From JAFGHJ01 sp964534175 (GTDB lineage: Bacteria > Hydrothermota > UBA3072), in the NCBI GenBank assembly GCA_964534175.1, contig CAZHNS010000014.1:1-57795 (forward strand): DNA of 57,795 nucleotides, in the 5' to 3' direction. Both the position numbers and the translations under genes were made by a program. Below the pieces are notes generated by a model. It did no database searches, was not told the origin of the DNA, and was given only the letters and a program-made list of their open reading frames with translations. Of this stretch, positions 42,109 to 51,447 are shown piece after piece (the first letter of the stretch is position 1; each line of letters starts with the position of its first letter).

Positions 42109-42113
42109 TTTAT

Positions 42114-44015
42114 ATGAATTTGCAGAATATATTTGCGGTTTTACTTTTTATAGGATATTTGTTACTTGTTTTTTTTCCTTTAACTGTACTCTCCTGGATT
42201 CCTATAGTTATTCTCGCAGTAATATTTTTTTTGATTATAGAGTACGAGAATATTTCTCCTTATTTTTCTATGACAAGTATTGCTTTTGTTGTACAATTAT
42301 CCGGAGGCCTTTCATCTCCTCTTTTTATTTCATATATTCCTGTTGTTTTTATACTTAAAAAAAGAGGTTTAAAATTTAAGGTCTGGTGGCTTATTTTACC
42401 GCTGTTTTCATTGTTTGAGGAATTGTCTTTTGTCCCTTACCTGATTTTTTATGGTACGGTAGCATTATTATATGTGTTGCAGTCAGATAAAGAAAAAGAC
42501 AAAATAACTGAAAAAAACAAAGCGGCAGACCGCGCCGGACAGATGGATATAAGAGAAGGTATTTCAGAAAAGAAAGAATTGCCTACCACGGTTTCTAATA
42601 AAATTTATGATTCTTTATCTGCAAGCGTTGATATAATAATTCACTTGTTTAAGCCCTTTAGTGTAGTACTTTTGGTTGAAAAAGATCAACCGGATGAATT
42701 CTTGGTTAAGGTAGCAAAAAGCGGAGGGCAAATTAAACCGCTAGTTACTATAGATAAAGGTCCTCTCTCCTGGTTTTTAAAAAACCATGGGATTTTGGTT
42801 AATAATGATTTTAATGATTCTTCAATTAAATTAGGATATTATGAAAAAGAAGAAAACATAGCGTGTTTTATAGCAAGTTCTATTAGGTTTAACGATAAAG
42901 CTGTTGGCATTGTAGTTGTCGACAGAACCGAAAAGAAACCCTTTGATGAAAGAGATAAAGAACTTTTATCGAGTGTTGTAAAAGGCTTATCGACTTTGTT
43001 CTCTCTTTATAAGCATATGAATGTTTCAATGCTTGAAGCTTTCAGATTTCGTTCTCTTTTGAATCTTACTGGAAAAGTGGCGGGGGAGATTAAATTAGAA
43101 GAGGTCAGAAAAAGCATTTTTGAGACAGTTAAAAATAGTTACAGGGATGTATGGACTATCTTTTTGCTTAAAGAAGGAAACGAATATCATGTGACTGAAG
43201 AGGACGGAAGAAGATATTATCAGAGTTTTAGAAAAAGCATAATTGCTTTAGCCCTTGAAAAAAATATTTCTCTATGTAAAACAGATCTTTCTGAAGAAAT
43301 AAAGAGACCTATCTTGTTTCCGGAAGAAAGAGATTTTAATGCCAGGTCTCTATTATTTTCACCTTTCAGGGGTGAGGTGAAGGGAGGGATATTACTTCTT
43401 TCTGAAAATAAAGATTGGTTCGACAGGAATAACGATTTAATGATTTTGAATCTTATTGCGGATATAGCTGCTTCTTCTGTAGAAAAAGCTGTTTTATATG
43501 ATTATGAAAGGCAAAAAGCCATTAGGGACGGATTAACTGAAACCTACAATCACCGTTTTTTCCAAGAAATGTTGGATAATAAAATTGCAGAGGCCGAGCG
43601 TAATAATGAGTCTATTTCTTTATTAATGATCGATCTTGACAACTTTAAATTAATCAATGATAAATTTGGGCATCAGAACGGTGATATGATTCTGCGGGAG
43701 GTTGGGAAGTTAATGAAAGATAGAATAAGAGCTTCTGATATCCTCGCGAGATATGGAGGCGAAGAATTTGCTATCATATTACCAAAAACCACTGCAAAGG
43801 AAGGATTTAAACTCTCAGAAAATCTACGGGATACAATCGAGAACAAAGTATTTATCTCCCCGGATGATGTTAAGTTCAAAATTACTGTTTCTATAGGTGT
43901 TTCCGAACTTGGGGAACATGCGCATAATAAAACAGACCTCATAGCAGCTGCTGATAGGGGTTTATATGGCGCAAAAAAAGAAGGTAAAAATCGTACCGAG
44001 ATAGCCGAATATTAG
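42114..44015 (+). CDS. Membrane diguanylate cyclase with GAF-like regions
   Basis: The 633-residue protein has five to six N-terminal membrane helices (to about residue 125), a charged linker, and two GAF-like stretches (about 155-300 and 315-460). The C-terminal GGDEF domain has GGEEF near residue 547, preceded by RASD as an inhibitory I-site. It should make cyclic di-GMP in response to a ligand or redox signal bound by the GAF part. It sits immediately beyond dnaA, divergent from it, and precedes the TPR operon. Confidence 0.9.
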   Translation: MNLQNIFAVLLFIGYLLLVFFPLTVLSWIPIVILAVIFFLIIEYENISPYFSMTSIAFVVQLSGGLSSPLFISYIPVVFILKKRGLKFKVWWLILPLFSLFEELSFVPYLIFYGTVALLYVLQSDKEKDKITEKNKAADRAGQMDIREGISEKKELPTTVSNKIYDSLSASVDIIIHLFKPFSVVLLVEKDQPDEFLVKVAKSGGQIKPLVTIDKGPLSWFLKNHGILVNNDFNDSSIKLGYYEKEENIACFIASSIRFNDKAVGIVVVDRTEKKPFDERDKELLSSVVKGLSTLFSLYKHMNVSMLEAFRFRSLLNLTGKVAGEIKLEEVRKSIFETVKNSYRDVWTIFLLKEGNEYHVTEEDGRRYYQSFRKSIIALALEKNISLCKTDLSEEIKRPILFPEERDFNARSLLFSPFRGEVKGGILLLSENKDWFDRNNDLMILNLIADIAASSVEKAVLYDYERQKAIRDGLTETYNHRFFQEMLDNKIAEAERNNESISLLMIDLDNFKLINDKFGHQNGDMILREVGKLMKDRIRASDILARYGGEEFAIILPKTTAKEGFKLSENLRDTIENKVFISPDDVKFKITVSIGVSELGEHAHNKTDLIAAADRGLYGAKKEGKNRTEIAEY

Positions 44016-44048
44016 TCTAGTTATTCTTTTTTTGTTCGACAATAAGTC

Positions 44049-44076
44049 TTGACTTACTTTTTATTTTTGTTATATT
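44049..44076 (+). promoter_or_regulatory. Promoter of the TPR operon
   Basis: TTGACT (44049-44054), a 16-base spacer and TATATT (44071-44076), then 11 bases to ATG 44088, with no Shine-Dalgarno; the leader would be about 5 bases. Confidence 0.65.
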
Positions 44077-44087
44077 CTACTTTGGCT

Positions 44088-47000
44088 ATGTTTAGTTTTG
44101 GCGATCAGTCTAATCTAATTGATAAAGCCCGAAGGGTAGCATCGAAAGGAGATTCTCTTAAAGCTGTTCAAATATTGCAAAATGCTTTAAGAAATGAGGA
44201 ATCAGATCTTCCCCTTATCCTTGAAATTATGCACTTATACCATTCTGTAGACAAATTAAACGAAGTAATTATCTGGGCAGAAAAAGGCGCATCACTTTCC
44301 GCTAAAGGGAAAAAGAAAGTTGTCGGAGAAGTGGAGGATTTGTTTTACGGTAGAGGTAAACCAGATAGACTCGCTGAATATCTTATGGAGAAATGGGTGG
44401 AAAAGGTGGACTTTGAAGGGGTTTACGACCTTTTCAGAGAGATGAGCGAGGAGAGTAAAGAGGCTTTCATAAAGAGAGAAGAGCAAGTTGTTAAAAATAT
44501 TCTTACTAATAAATCGGAGTTTAGTGCGAGAGATTTCACGCATCTTTATCTATATGGAATCATGAAAGAAGGTAGGGATAGCAAAGAGGCGTTAAGAATT
44601 TTTAAAATAATTTTGGAAAAAAAGCCTGAAGAAATTCAAAATCTCAGTATAGAACTAAGAAGAGCAGAAAGAGAAAATTATGGGGATGCGTATCTAAAAC
44701 TGGGTTTGGGTGACTTTTTGCTTAAGGATAAACATTATAAAGAAGGAGTTACTAAACTACGTGAATCTGTAAATGCAAAACCTGAATTCCAGGAAGAGGT
44801 GATTGCAATTTTATCTTCTTACGGGAAGAAATCTAAAGAAATTGTTGATTATCTAAGTGAATTATTAATTGAATCAGGAAAAGAAGAAAAAGCCCTGGAT
44901 CTTTTAGAGGATTTCGAGGTTGATGATGCCATAAAAAAGTATCAGAAAATGGTTAAGAAGGATCCTGACAATCCTGCAATTCATAAACAATTAGCCGAGG
45001 CTTATATAAAAAAGGACAGAAATGCAGAAGGATTAAAGGAATTTCTCGCTGCAGTTACAATCGAAGCTGATGAACAGATAGGGAAAAGAGTAAAAGAACT
45101 TGAAAAGAAACTTCCTCCGGAGATAGATAATTTTCTTGACATGGCAAATGTTTATAGTAAACTTGAGTGGACAGAGGATGTGGTGAGGCTTCTTAATAGT
45201 GCTTTTGAGAAATCTCCTTCTGCCTCATCGGTAATACTCGAAAGGTTAAATCAAATGTTTGAAGGAAAGGAGTTTTCTGCGGAGGCTTTACTCTTAAAAG
45301 CCAGATTGCTTTCAAGAGAAGGTGAAACTGAAGCAGCCCTTCAAATTTACAAAGAATTGTCTTTAGATTCCGAAAAGACAGAGCAGATAAAAGAGGAGCT
45401 TCAGAAATTTAAACAAGAAAATCCGGTGAGCACCGAAGGGGAAATTATTTCTTTAATGCTTCAAATTCCGGATAGACCAGAGGAGATTGCGGAGAAACTT
45501 AATCTGATAATTTCTGAGCAGGCTGATTGTATCCCTATTATGCTAACCGAGTTTGATAAAAGGGTAAAAGCAAAACCGGAGTTCACCGAGCAGTTTCTAA
45601 AATTTTACAAGAATCTTGATAGACGGGATTTTCCACCTTTTACGTATCCTTTCGCATTGGCTGAATTATACCGATTGTCAAATGAGTTGGATAAAGCAGA
45701 GAGCAGTTTTAAGGAAGCTATAGATGAGGATCCGGAAAGATTTAAATTTATTATAACCTATCTTCAGGGTTATCGAGAAGAACCCAGGATAAGAAAACTT
45801 ATTTCTTCTTTGCATTTTCATAAGGGTGAGTTTGAAAAAGGTTGTCGGGAGATAGAAAATGCGGCAAGAGAGTTTCCTGATTATGTTGGCGAAGTAACCA
45901 CCTTTCTGATAAACGAAGTAAAGAAAAGAGAGACAAACGAGGCTATCTCGCGGGTTCTTACAAAAATTTTGATTCAAAACAATTATTATGAAGAAGCCAT
46001 TAAGTGGGGTTCGCAGGTTTTAGAGAGTTTAGAGCTAGAAGAGCAACCGGAGTTGATGCTCTCTCTGGCAAAAGCAAATTCAAAAATCGGCAATTTGTCA
46101 AATGCGGCGGCTCTTATTAGAAGAGCCGTAGGATTAGATCATTCGCTTTCGGAACAGGCCATCGAGGTACTTGAAGAAATAAAAGAAGAGGGTGCCGCTG
46201 AATACGAAATGCTCATGACACTATACAAACTATATAGAGAAGCAGGTAATGTAGATAAAGCGGTTCAATGTTTGGAAGCAGCACTTGCACAAAATCAGAA
46301 TATGGTTGAGGTAATGAGGGAAGAATGTGAAAAGCTTATTGATATTGCCCCGATTCATGCCGCGCTCAGGATTTTTTACGGAAAAGCTAAGCTTCTCCTT
46401 GGGGATTTGTCAGGTATTGAGGAAATAGAAAAAGGTATTCGTTTTGACCCCAAACTCAAAAGCTCGGCAGTGGCTGCTTTAGAAAAGTTTGAAGACCCAA
46501 ATGTTGAAAAAAGCATAGTTGTTTTAAGAGCGGGTATCGAGAAAGATTTGGGGCATGTGGAACAGGCGTTGCAGTATTTTATAGAAGCTTATTGGACTAA
46601 TGAGGAAAAGCGGGATAAAATGGTTGAGGAAATAGGAGTTTTACTACCCAAAGTAGAACTCTCGGAAGAAGTAGTTGGTAATTTATTAAAAATTTATGCA
46701 AACGAAGAGCGCAATGCGCCTCTTATTGGCATTATAGAAGAATTTTTCGATGGCTCAGAGGAAAAAGGGAAATTTTTATTAAGTGAAATTGAGAGTTTAT
46801 TTCAAGAAACCTTTCCTTTGCCTATCCGTCTCGCTCTTACCAAGATTCGCTATCAGGTTGGGGATAAAGAGAAGAGTCGAGTCGAAATGGAAGAATTGCT
46901 CGATGATTTTCCAGAGGTTGCCGAAAAGCTAAAAGAAGTTATCGATCCAGAAGATGAAGAGATGACACCTTTGCTTATTAGAATTAATCTAGCTCTTTCG

Positions 47001-47645
47001 AATTGGGATGAAGCGATCCAATATATGAAGGATGTGGGGATAAAAGAACAATTACCTTTTTACGAACAACTCCTCGAGCAATATGCGGATAACGAAGAGA
47101 TTGTTAAAGAAGGAGCTTACCTTTATTTTATTGCCGGAGACAAGGAAAAGGCCGGATTTTATCTGGCAAAGGTAAAAAACCTTGGCGAAAAAGAGGAAGC
47201 GCTCTTGTGGTTTCTGGGGAAAAAGGTTAAAGTTAACATAGAAAAAATACAGGCAATAAGAAAACAGATTCTGCTAGACAGACTTAAATTGACAGATGTC
47301 CCTGAAGAAAGAGTTCTTTTATACATTAAATTAAAAAAATTTGAAAAGGCATTTGAAGAGATAGGAAAAGTAGAAGATGAAAAGAAAGAGGTCCTTTTGA
47401 GTGATTTAGAAGCAGAGCTGGGAGATTATTGGAGTGCGTACCAGCGTCTTACAAGCTCGGAATCAAGAGAAGAGTTCATTAAAAAAAGAGCATTGCTCGC
47501 TTTTTATAGCGGTAATGCAGAGCTTGCTTTAAGCCTCCTTTCAAAAGCAGAGATGAATCCCATGGAGAAGAAGTTGTATGTATCTTCTATGCTGCGAGAT
47601 GCAACAGAAAAATACAAAAGGATAAGGCCTCTTATAAGGAGGTGA
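44088..47645 (+). CDS. Giant TPR-repeat protein (1185 aa)
   Basis: The start is set at ATG 44088; an upstream in-frame TTG is the -35 box. The protein has no signal peptide or membrane helix and is built almost entirely of helix pairs of TPR type, for example NPAIHKQLAEAYIKKDRNAEG, AEALLLKARLLSREGETEAA and YEMLMTLYKLYREAGNVDKA. It is strongly acidic and probably a cytoplasmic scaffold. It heads an operon with a coiled-coil/TPR protein, a small acidic protein and lpxH. No ortholog name is known to me. Confidence 0.82.
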   Translation: MFSFGDQSNLIDKARRVASKGDSLKAVQILQNALRNEESDLPLILEIMHLYHSVDKLNEVIIWAEKGASLSAKGKKKVVGEVEDLFYGRGKPDRLAEYLMEKWVEKVDFEGVYDLFREMSEESKEAFIKREEQVVKNILTNKSEFSARDFTHLYLYGIMKEGRDSKEALRIFKIILEKKPEEIQNLSIELRRAERENYGDAYLKLGLGDFLLKDKHYKEGVTKLRESVNAKPEFQEEVIAILSSYGKKSKEIVDYLSELLIESGKEEKALDLLEDFEVDDAIKKYQKMVKKDPDNPAIHKQLAEAYIKKDRNAEGLKEFLAAVTIEADEQIGKRVKELEKKLPPEIDNFLDMANVYSKLEWTEDVVRLLNSAFEKSPSASSVILERLNQMFEGKEFSAEALLLKARLLSREGETEAALQIYKELSLDSEKTEQIKEELQKFKQENPVSTEGEIISLMLQIPDRPEEIAEKLNLIISEQADCIPIMLTEFDKRVKAKPEFTEQFLKFYKNLDRRDFPPFTYPFALAELYRLSNELDKAESSFKEAIDEDPERFKFIITYLQGYREEPRIRKLISSLHFHKGEFEKGCREIENAAREFPDYVGEVTTFLINEVKKRETNEAISRVLTKILIQNNYYEEAIKWGSQVLESLELEEQPELMLSLAKANSKIGNLSNAAALIRRAVGLDHSLSEQAIEVLEEIKEEGAAEYEMLMTLYKLYREAGNVDKAVQCLEAALAQNQNMVEVMREECEKLIDIAPIHAALRIFYGKAKLLLGDLSGIEEIEKGIRFDPKLKSSAVAALEKFEDPNVEKSIVVLRAGIEKDLGHVEQALQYFIEAYWTNEEKRDKMVEEIGVLLPKVELSEEVVGNLLKIYANEERNAPLIGIIEEFFDGSEEKGKFLLSEIESLFQETFPLPIRLALTKIRYQVGDKEKSRVEMEELLDDFPEVAEKLKEVIDPEDEEMTPLLIRINLALSNWDEAIQYMKDVGIKEQLPFYEQLLEQYADNEEIVKEGAYLYFIAGDKEKAGFYLAKVKNLGEKEEALLWFLGKKVKVNIEKIQAIRKQILLDRLKLTDVPEERVLLYIKLKKFEKAFEEIGKVEDEKKEVLLSDLEAELGDYWSAYQRLTSSESREEFIKKRALLAFYSGNAELALSLLSKAEMNPMEKKLYVSSMLRDATEKYKRIRPLIRR

Positions 47646-47651
47646 TATTTT

Positions 47652-48725
47652 ATGGCTGAAGGAAACAAGAAAAAGAAAAACAAAGATTCAGAAGAGACTG
47701 GTAAGAATAAGAAAAAATCTTCTGTTGGCGAAAAAAATAAGCGTAGAAGTGAAACAATAGAGGTTTTGCGGAGCCTCAGTAAATCTCAGCATAACGATCA
47801 ATATGAGTTGAGGTCTTTACTTAATGTCAAGCTTGGAGAAGTCTCTTCAATTCTTGAAAAATTTTCAAAAAGTTTGGATGTTAAACTGGAAGAAGAATTT
47901 GTTTCTCTAAGAGATGTTGTAAAATCCGGACTGGACAATCTTTCGGATGAGGCTAAGAATAGCCCTGAGAAATTATTGGAAAAGACAGAAGAACTGCAGA
48001 AAACATTAGCTGAGAAAATTGATAATTCGGCGGATGTTGTAAGCAATGGTCTGACGCATGTTGGCGAAGTTTTTGAAAAGCTGGAGCTCTCATTTAAAGA
48101 AGAAATTAATGCGCTCCGGGAAACTTTACAGAAAGTTTTTGAGGAAATGTACATGCAATTCAAAGAGTCTTCAGAGGGATTAAAAGAACTATCTTCTCTG
48201 GTAGAAAAATATGTGGAAGATTTTAAAGGGGAAAGGGAAAAATTTGACAACAGAAGAAATAAAGAAGAAGCACGCAGGCTCAACGATATGGCTGTGAAAA
48301 ACTTTTATGTAGGGAAAGTAGAATTGGCAATTCGTCAACTAAAAGAAGCGGTTCTTTTAGATGATACAGCCCCTGAGGTACTGGCAAATCTTGCTGCTGC
48401 CCTTTCAAAGGACGGTAAACAAAAGGATGCCCGTAAAATATACGAAAAGATTTTGGAAGAAAAACCTGATATGGTTGAAGCTCAGGTTGGTATGGGGCTT
48501 ATATTGTTTGAAAGAGGAAATATAGATGAGGCGATTGAAATTTTTAAAGAAGCAAGCAAAAAAGATGATTTAGAGGCAATCACTTATGCGAATTTGGGTT
48601 ATGCTTATGAGCAAAAGGAATTGGTCGATAAGGCTGTGGCAAGCTGGGAGAAAGCTTTTGAACTCGACCCTACATTGAAAGATGTAGGAGAAAAGCTTAA
48701 ATTATACAAAGATAAGGAGGCTTGA
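47652..48725 (+). CDS. Coiled-coil protein with C-terminal TPRs
   Basis: The 357-residue protein has a lysine-rich N-terminus (about 1-32), a long amphipathic coiled-coil region (about 40-210, with repeats such as LSDEAKNSPEKLLEKTEELQKTL), and three C-terminal TPR units (about 218-350; AVKNFYVGKVELAIRQLKEAV, GLILFERGNIDEAIEIFKEA, ANLGYAYEQKELVDKAVASW). AAGGAGG lies within the previous gene's end and the gap is 6 bases. The layout suggests a partner or adaptor of the giant TPR protein. Confidence 0.78.
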   Translation: MAEGNKKKKNKDSEETGKNKKKSSVGEKNKRRSETIEVLRSLSKSQHNDQYELRSLLNVKLGEVSSILEKFSKSLDVKLEEEFVSLRDVVKSGLDNLSDEAKNSPEKLLEKTEELQKTLAEKIDNSADVVSNGLTHVGEVFEKLELSFKEEINALRETLQKVFEEMYMQFKESSEGLKELSSLVEKYVEDFKGEREKFDNRRNKEEARRLNDMAVKNFYVGKVELAIRQLKEAVLLDDTAPEVLANLAAALSKDGKQKDARKIYEKILEEKPDMVEAQVGMGLILFERGNIDEAIEIFKEASKKDDLEAITYANLGYAYEQKELVDKAVASWEKAFELDPTLKDVGEKLKLYKDKEA

Positions 48726-49012
48726 TGGAGCAGAATAAATCTCCATTTGAAGAAATTTTTAAAAAAGAGGAAAGTCGAACAAAAGAAGAAAAAAAAGAGA
48801 AAGGGATTTTGGATGCACTTGATGAGGAAGAGAAGAGTCTTTTTGAAAAGTCTTCCGACACGGAAACGAATCCTCTGGAAATAATGGAGGATAAAGGAGG
48901 AGGGTCCAAAGAAGAGCGATATAAGAAACTTTTAAATGACCTCGTCGATAAGAGATACTTCGAAGAAGCTATAAGACTTATTGGCGAGATGAAAACGGAG
49001 CTTAAACAATAG
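48725..49012 (+). CDS. Small acidic protein of the TPR operon (95 aa)
   Basis: ATG 48725 overlaps the previous stop (TGATG) and AAGGAGG lies 4 bases upstream. The first 65 residues are highly charged and probably unstructured. The last 30 (YKKLLNDLVDKRYFEEAIRLIGEMKTELKQ in shape) resemble one TPR helix pair. Tight coupling suggests it works with the two TPR proteins. Function unknown. Confidence 0.7.
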   Translation: MEQNKSPFEEIFKKEESRTKEEKKEKGILDALDEEEKSLFEKSSDTETNPLEIMEDKGGGSKEERYKKLLNDLVDKRYFEEAIRLIGEMKTELKQ

Positions 49013-49035
49013 ATTGACGGACAAATATATTGTAA

Positions 49036-49761
49036 ATGTTGGAGATTCCTGAAGACAAGAAAGTATTTATAGTCTCGGACACTCATTTCCAGGATTGGTC
49101 GGACAAAAAAGAAATCGAAACATTCATTTCCTTTCTTGAAAAAGTAATTAAAGAAGGAAATGAATTGTTTTTACTGGGAGACATCTTTGATTTTTATTTT
49201 GAATATAAGTCCTTTATTCCTAAGAGCTTTTTTAGAATACTTTTTGAATTGAAAAGAGCTGCAGAGGAGGGCATTAAAATCCACTATTGGATTGGCAATC
49301 ATGATTTCTGGATAGGTGATTTTATCGAGGAACTCGGAATTGTTAAGTACCAGGGATCTGAAACGGTTAAGATAGGAGAGATGAGAATACTTGTGCAGCA
49401 TGGAGATGAAATGGATGGTAATTTTATGGCAAAGAAAATTTTGGCTAACAGATTTTCACAGGTACTTTTTTCCTTGATACATCCTGAGATGGGTTTGCAG
49501 ATGGCGAAAGCGCTATCAAAGTTCTCTAAAGAAAATTCCAGAGATCACGAATTGAGCAATGGGGTTTTTGTTAGGTTCGCCTCGGAGAAGTTTTCAGAAG
49601 GGTTCGACGCTGTTATAATGGGTCATTTTCATAAGCCTTATTTGTACAGGGATGGGGATAAAACACTTGCTATATTTGGGGATTGGAAGAAGTACCGTTC
49701 TTATGGATTGATTTCAAACGGCAATATCTCTGTTATGCGGTTTACCCAGTCGCCTAAATGA
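49036..49761 (+). CDS. lpxH: LpxH-like UDP-2,3-diacylglucosamine diphosphatase
   Basis: The 241-residue metallophosphoesterase has all metal-site motifs: SDTHF, LLGDIFDFY, IGNHDFW, QHGDEMDG and MGHFHKP. The combination and size match LpxH, which cleaves the pyrophosphate of UDP-diacylglucosamine in lipid A synthesis; another calcineurin-like hydrolase is possible. No Shine-Dalgarno precedes ATG 49036. Its last 61 bases overlap the convergent recO gene. Confidence 0.82.
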   Translation: MLEIPEDKKVFIVSDTHFQDWSDKKEIETFISFLEKVIKEGNELFLLGDIFDFYFEYKSFIPKSFFRILFELKRAAEEGIKIHYWIGNHDFWIGDFIEELGIVKYQGSETVKIGEMRILVQHGDEMDGNFMAKKILANRFSQVLFSLIHPEMGLQMAKALSKFSKENSRDHELSNGVFVRFASEKFSEGFDAVIMGHFHKPYLYRDGDKTLAIFGDWKKYRSYGLISNGNISVMRFTQSPK

Positions 49762-50420
49762 TAAAGACCGTATTTAAAAGTAATCTGTAATATTTCCTTT
49801 TTCTCTTTTTCTTTTACTGATTCCCAGACTTGAAATCTTCCTTTTCTGAGAGTTTCAATCGTTCCCTTTAAATGAGTGAAAAAGTGAGATGTTTTTGTAG
49901 CGCAGTTTTTGCATTTTGTTCCCCCTTCTTCTATGTCAAAATAATATACTTCTTTTGAACCGCATGTTATGCATTTATTCATCTCGGGCGGAATACCCTG
50001 AAGCTTAAAAAGGGAAAGAAAAAAGTAGATAAAAACTTCTTCTTTAAAACCTCTATCTAGGAAAGAAAGAGCCCTTTTTTCCAGACCAAAAAGCCCATTC
50101 ATTGGGGAAGGGATTTTTTTTCCTATCCATATCAGGCTCCAGCCGATATTTAACCGGTATAAATCTTTTTTCAAGTATTTATAGCCGTTTTTGATATTTG
50201 CCTCTTTTAATGTTCCTAAACTCTTGCCAGGTTTTATATAGTATACAAGCTGAGACAGGTTTAAAGGCTCTATGTTACCGGCAAATTGTGACTTGGTTCG
50301 CCTCGCTCCTTTTGCAACAAGAGAGATGCGCTCGGAATCTGAAGAAATTATGTGGATTATTTTACTTGTATTGCGGAATTTGTAACTTTTTAAGATTATA
50401 GCATCTTTTCTTATTAACAT
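49701..50420 (-). CDS. recO: DNA repair protein RecO
   Basis: The 239-residue protein has the N-terminal OB fold (DAIILKSYKFRNTSKIIHIIS; LVAKGARRTKSQFAG) and a CxxC-CxxC zinc element (CITCGS and CKNC). RecO loads RecA with RecR at gaps. It begins 8 bases after hypE, so it appears cotranscribed with hypCDE. Its 3' end overlaps lpxH by 61 bases on the opposite strand. Confidence 0.88.
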   Translation of the reverse strand: MLIRKDAIILKSYKFRNTSKIIHIISSDSERISLVAKGARRTKSQFAGNIEPLNLSQLVYYIKPGKSLGTLKEANIKNGYKYLKKDLYRLNIGWSLIWIGKKIPSPMNGLFGLEKRALSFLDRGFKEEVFIYFFLSLFKLQGIPPEMNKCITCGSKEVYYFDIEEGGTKCKNCATKTSHFFTHLKGTIETLRKGRFQVWESVKEKEKKEILQITFKYGLYHLGDWVNRITEILPFEINP

Positions 50421-50427
50421 TTATAAT

Positions 50428-51447
50428 TTAGCAGATGCGAGGGAGCTGATCGCCTACAAGGCGGTCAATTATTCTTTTTCCTCCGATAGCCGTTTCAAGT
50501 ACAACTTTTCCCTTGTTTTGTTCGGTTATTTCTCCTATTATGGAAGCTTCTTTTCCCAGGGGATGTTTTTTCATTTTGTTAAGAATAAATGAAAATTTTT
50601 CTTCTGTTACAACAGCGATAACTTTACCTTCATTTGCTATATAGAGCGGATCAAGCCCGAGAATTTCCGAAAAAGAAGATACGTTTTCGTGGATTGGTAG
50701 AAATTCTTCTTTGATTTTTATTCCAAAATCGGCCGAAGCTGCGATTTCGCATAAAACAGCTGCAACTCCGCCTCTTGTCGGGTCCCGCATAAACTTTACT
50801 CCCCCTACTGATAGCATACTTTCTATTAAATCCCATAGAGGAGCACAGTCGCTTTTTATGTCCGTTTTAAAATTCTCACGATTGCTCATTACTGCTAACC
50901 CATGTGCACCGATTTCTCCGTTTATAATAATTTTGTCTCCGGCTTTTATCCTGCTTTTGGCAAAGACAAGATCTTTTTTTAGAATGCCAACACCTGAAGT
51001 GTTGATGAATACTTTATCGGCACTTCCCTTTTCTACAACTTTTGTATCTCCCGTGACGATCTGTACTCCTGCTTTTTTTGCGGCTTTTGCCATTGAAGTC
51101 GTGATTCTATCCAGAATATCAAGGTCAAGACCCTCTTCGATGATAAAAGCGCATGAAATATAGAGAGGTTTTGCTCCCATTACAGAGAGGTCATTAACAG
51201 TTCCATTTATGGCTAAAGTCCCAATATCTCCGCCAGGGAAGAAAAGTGGATTTACAACGTAGGAATCGGTTGTGAAGCATAAGTTCTTTTCTCCTGTAGA
51301 TTTTAATAAAGCGGAATCGGTTAGTCGCCTGAGAGCTGAATTGTCAAATTTATCCAGCATTAGTTCCTTTATAAGAGAAATCATCGCCATACCTCCGCTT
51401 CCGTGAGACAGTAAAATTTTACTGTCTTTAATGTTTTTCTTTTTCAT
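50428..51447 (-). CDS. hypE: Hydrogenase maturation protein HypE
   Basis: The 339-residue protein is a PurM-like ATPase that converts a carbamoyl group on its C-terminal cysteine to cyanide for the [NiFe] hydrogenase iron. The required C-terminal PRIC is intact. LLSHGSGGMAM and DPTRGGVAAVLCEIA are family motifs. The start overlaps the hypD stop (ATGA). Confidence 0.97.
   Translation of the reverse strand: MKKKNIKDSKILLSHGSGGMAMISLIKELMLDKFDNSALRRLTDSALLKSTGEKNLCFTTDSYVVNPLFFPGGDIGTLAINGTVNDLSVMGAKPLYISCAFIIEEGLDLDILDRITTSMAKAAKKAGVQIVTGDTKVVEKGSADKVFINTSGVGILKKDLVFAKSRIKAGDKIIINGEIGAHGLAVMSNRENFKTDIKSDCAPLWDLIESMLSVGGVKFMRDPTRGGVAAVLCEIAASADFGIKIKEEFLPIHENVSSFSEILGLDPLYIANEGKVIAVVTEEKFSFILNKMKKHPLGKEASIIGEITEQNKGKVVLETAIGGKRIIDRLVGDQLPRIC

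Noticed and set aside
41839..42113. Full oriC upstream of dnaA
   Set aside because: The A/T tract is suggestive, but no DnaA box was found in this gap; the two boxes seen are between dnaA and dnaN.
42035..42358. Short frame with a GGAGG-like start before the membrane cyclase
   Set aside because: It is out of frame with the cyclase and rich in F, Y, S and C as expected of AT-rich noise; the cyclase start is supported by a perfect promoter.
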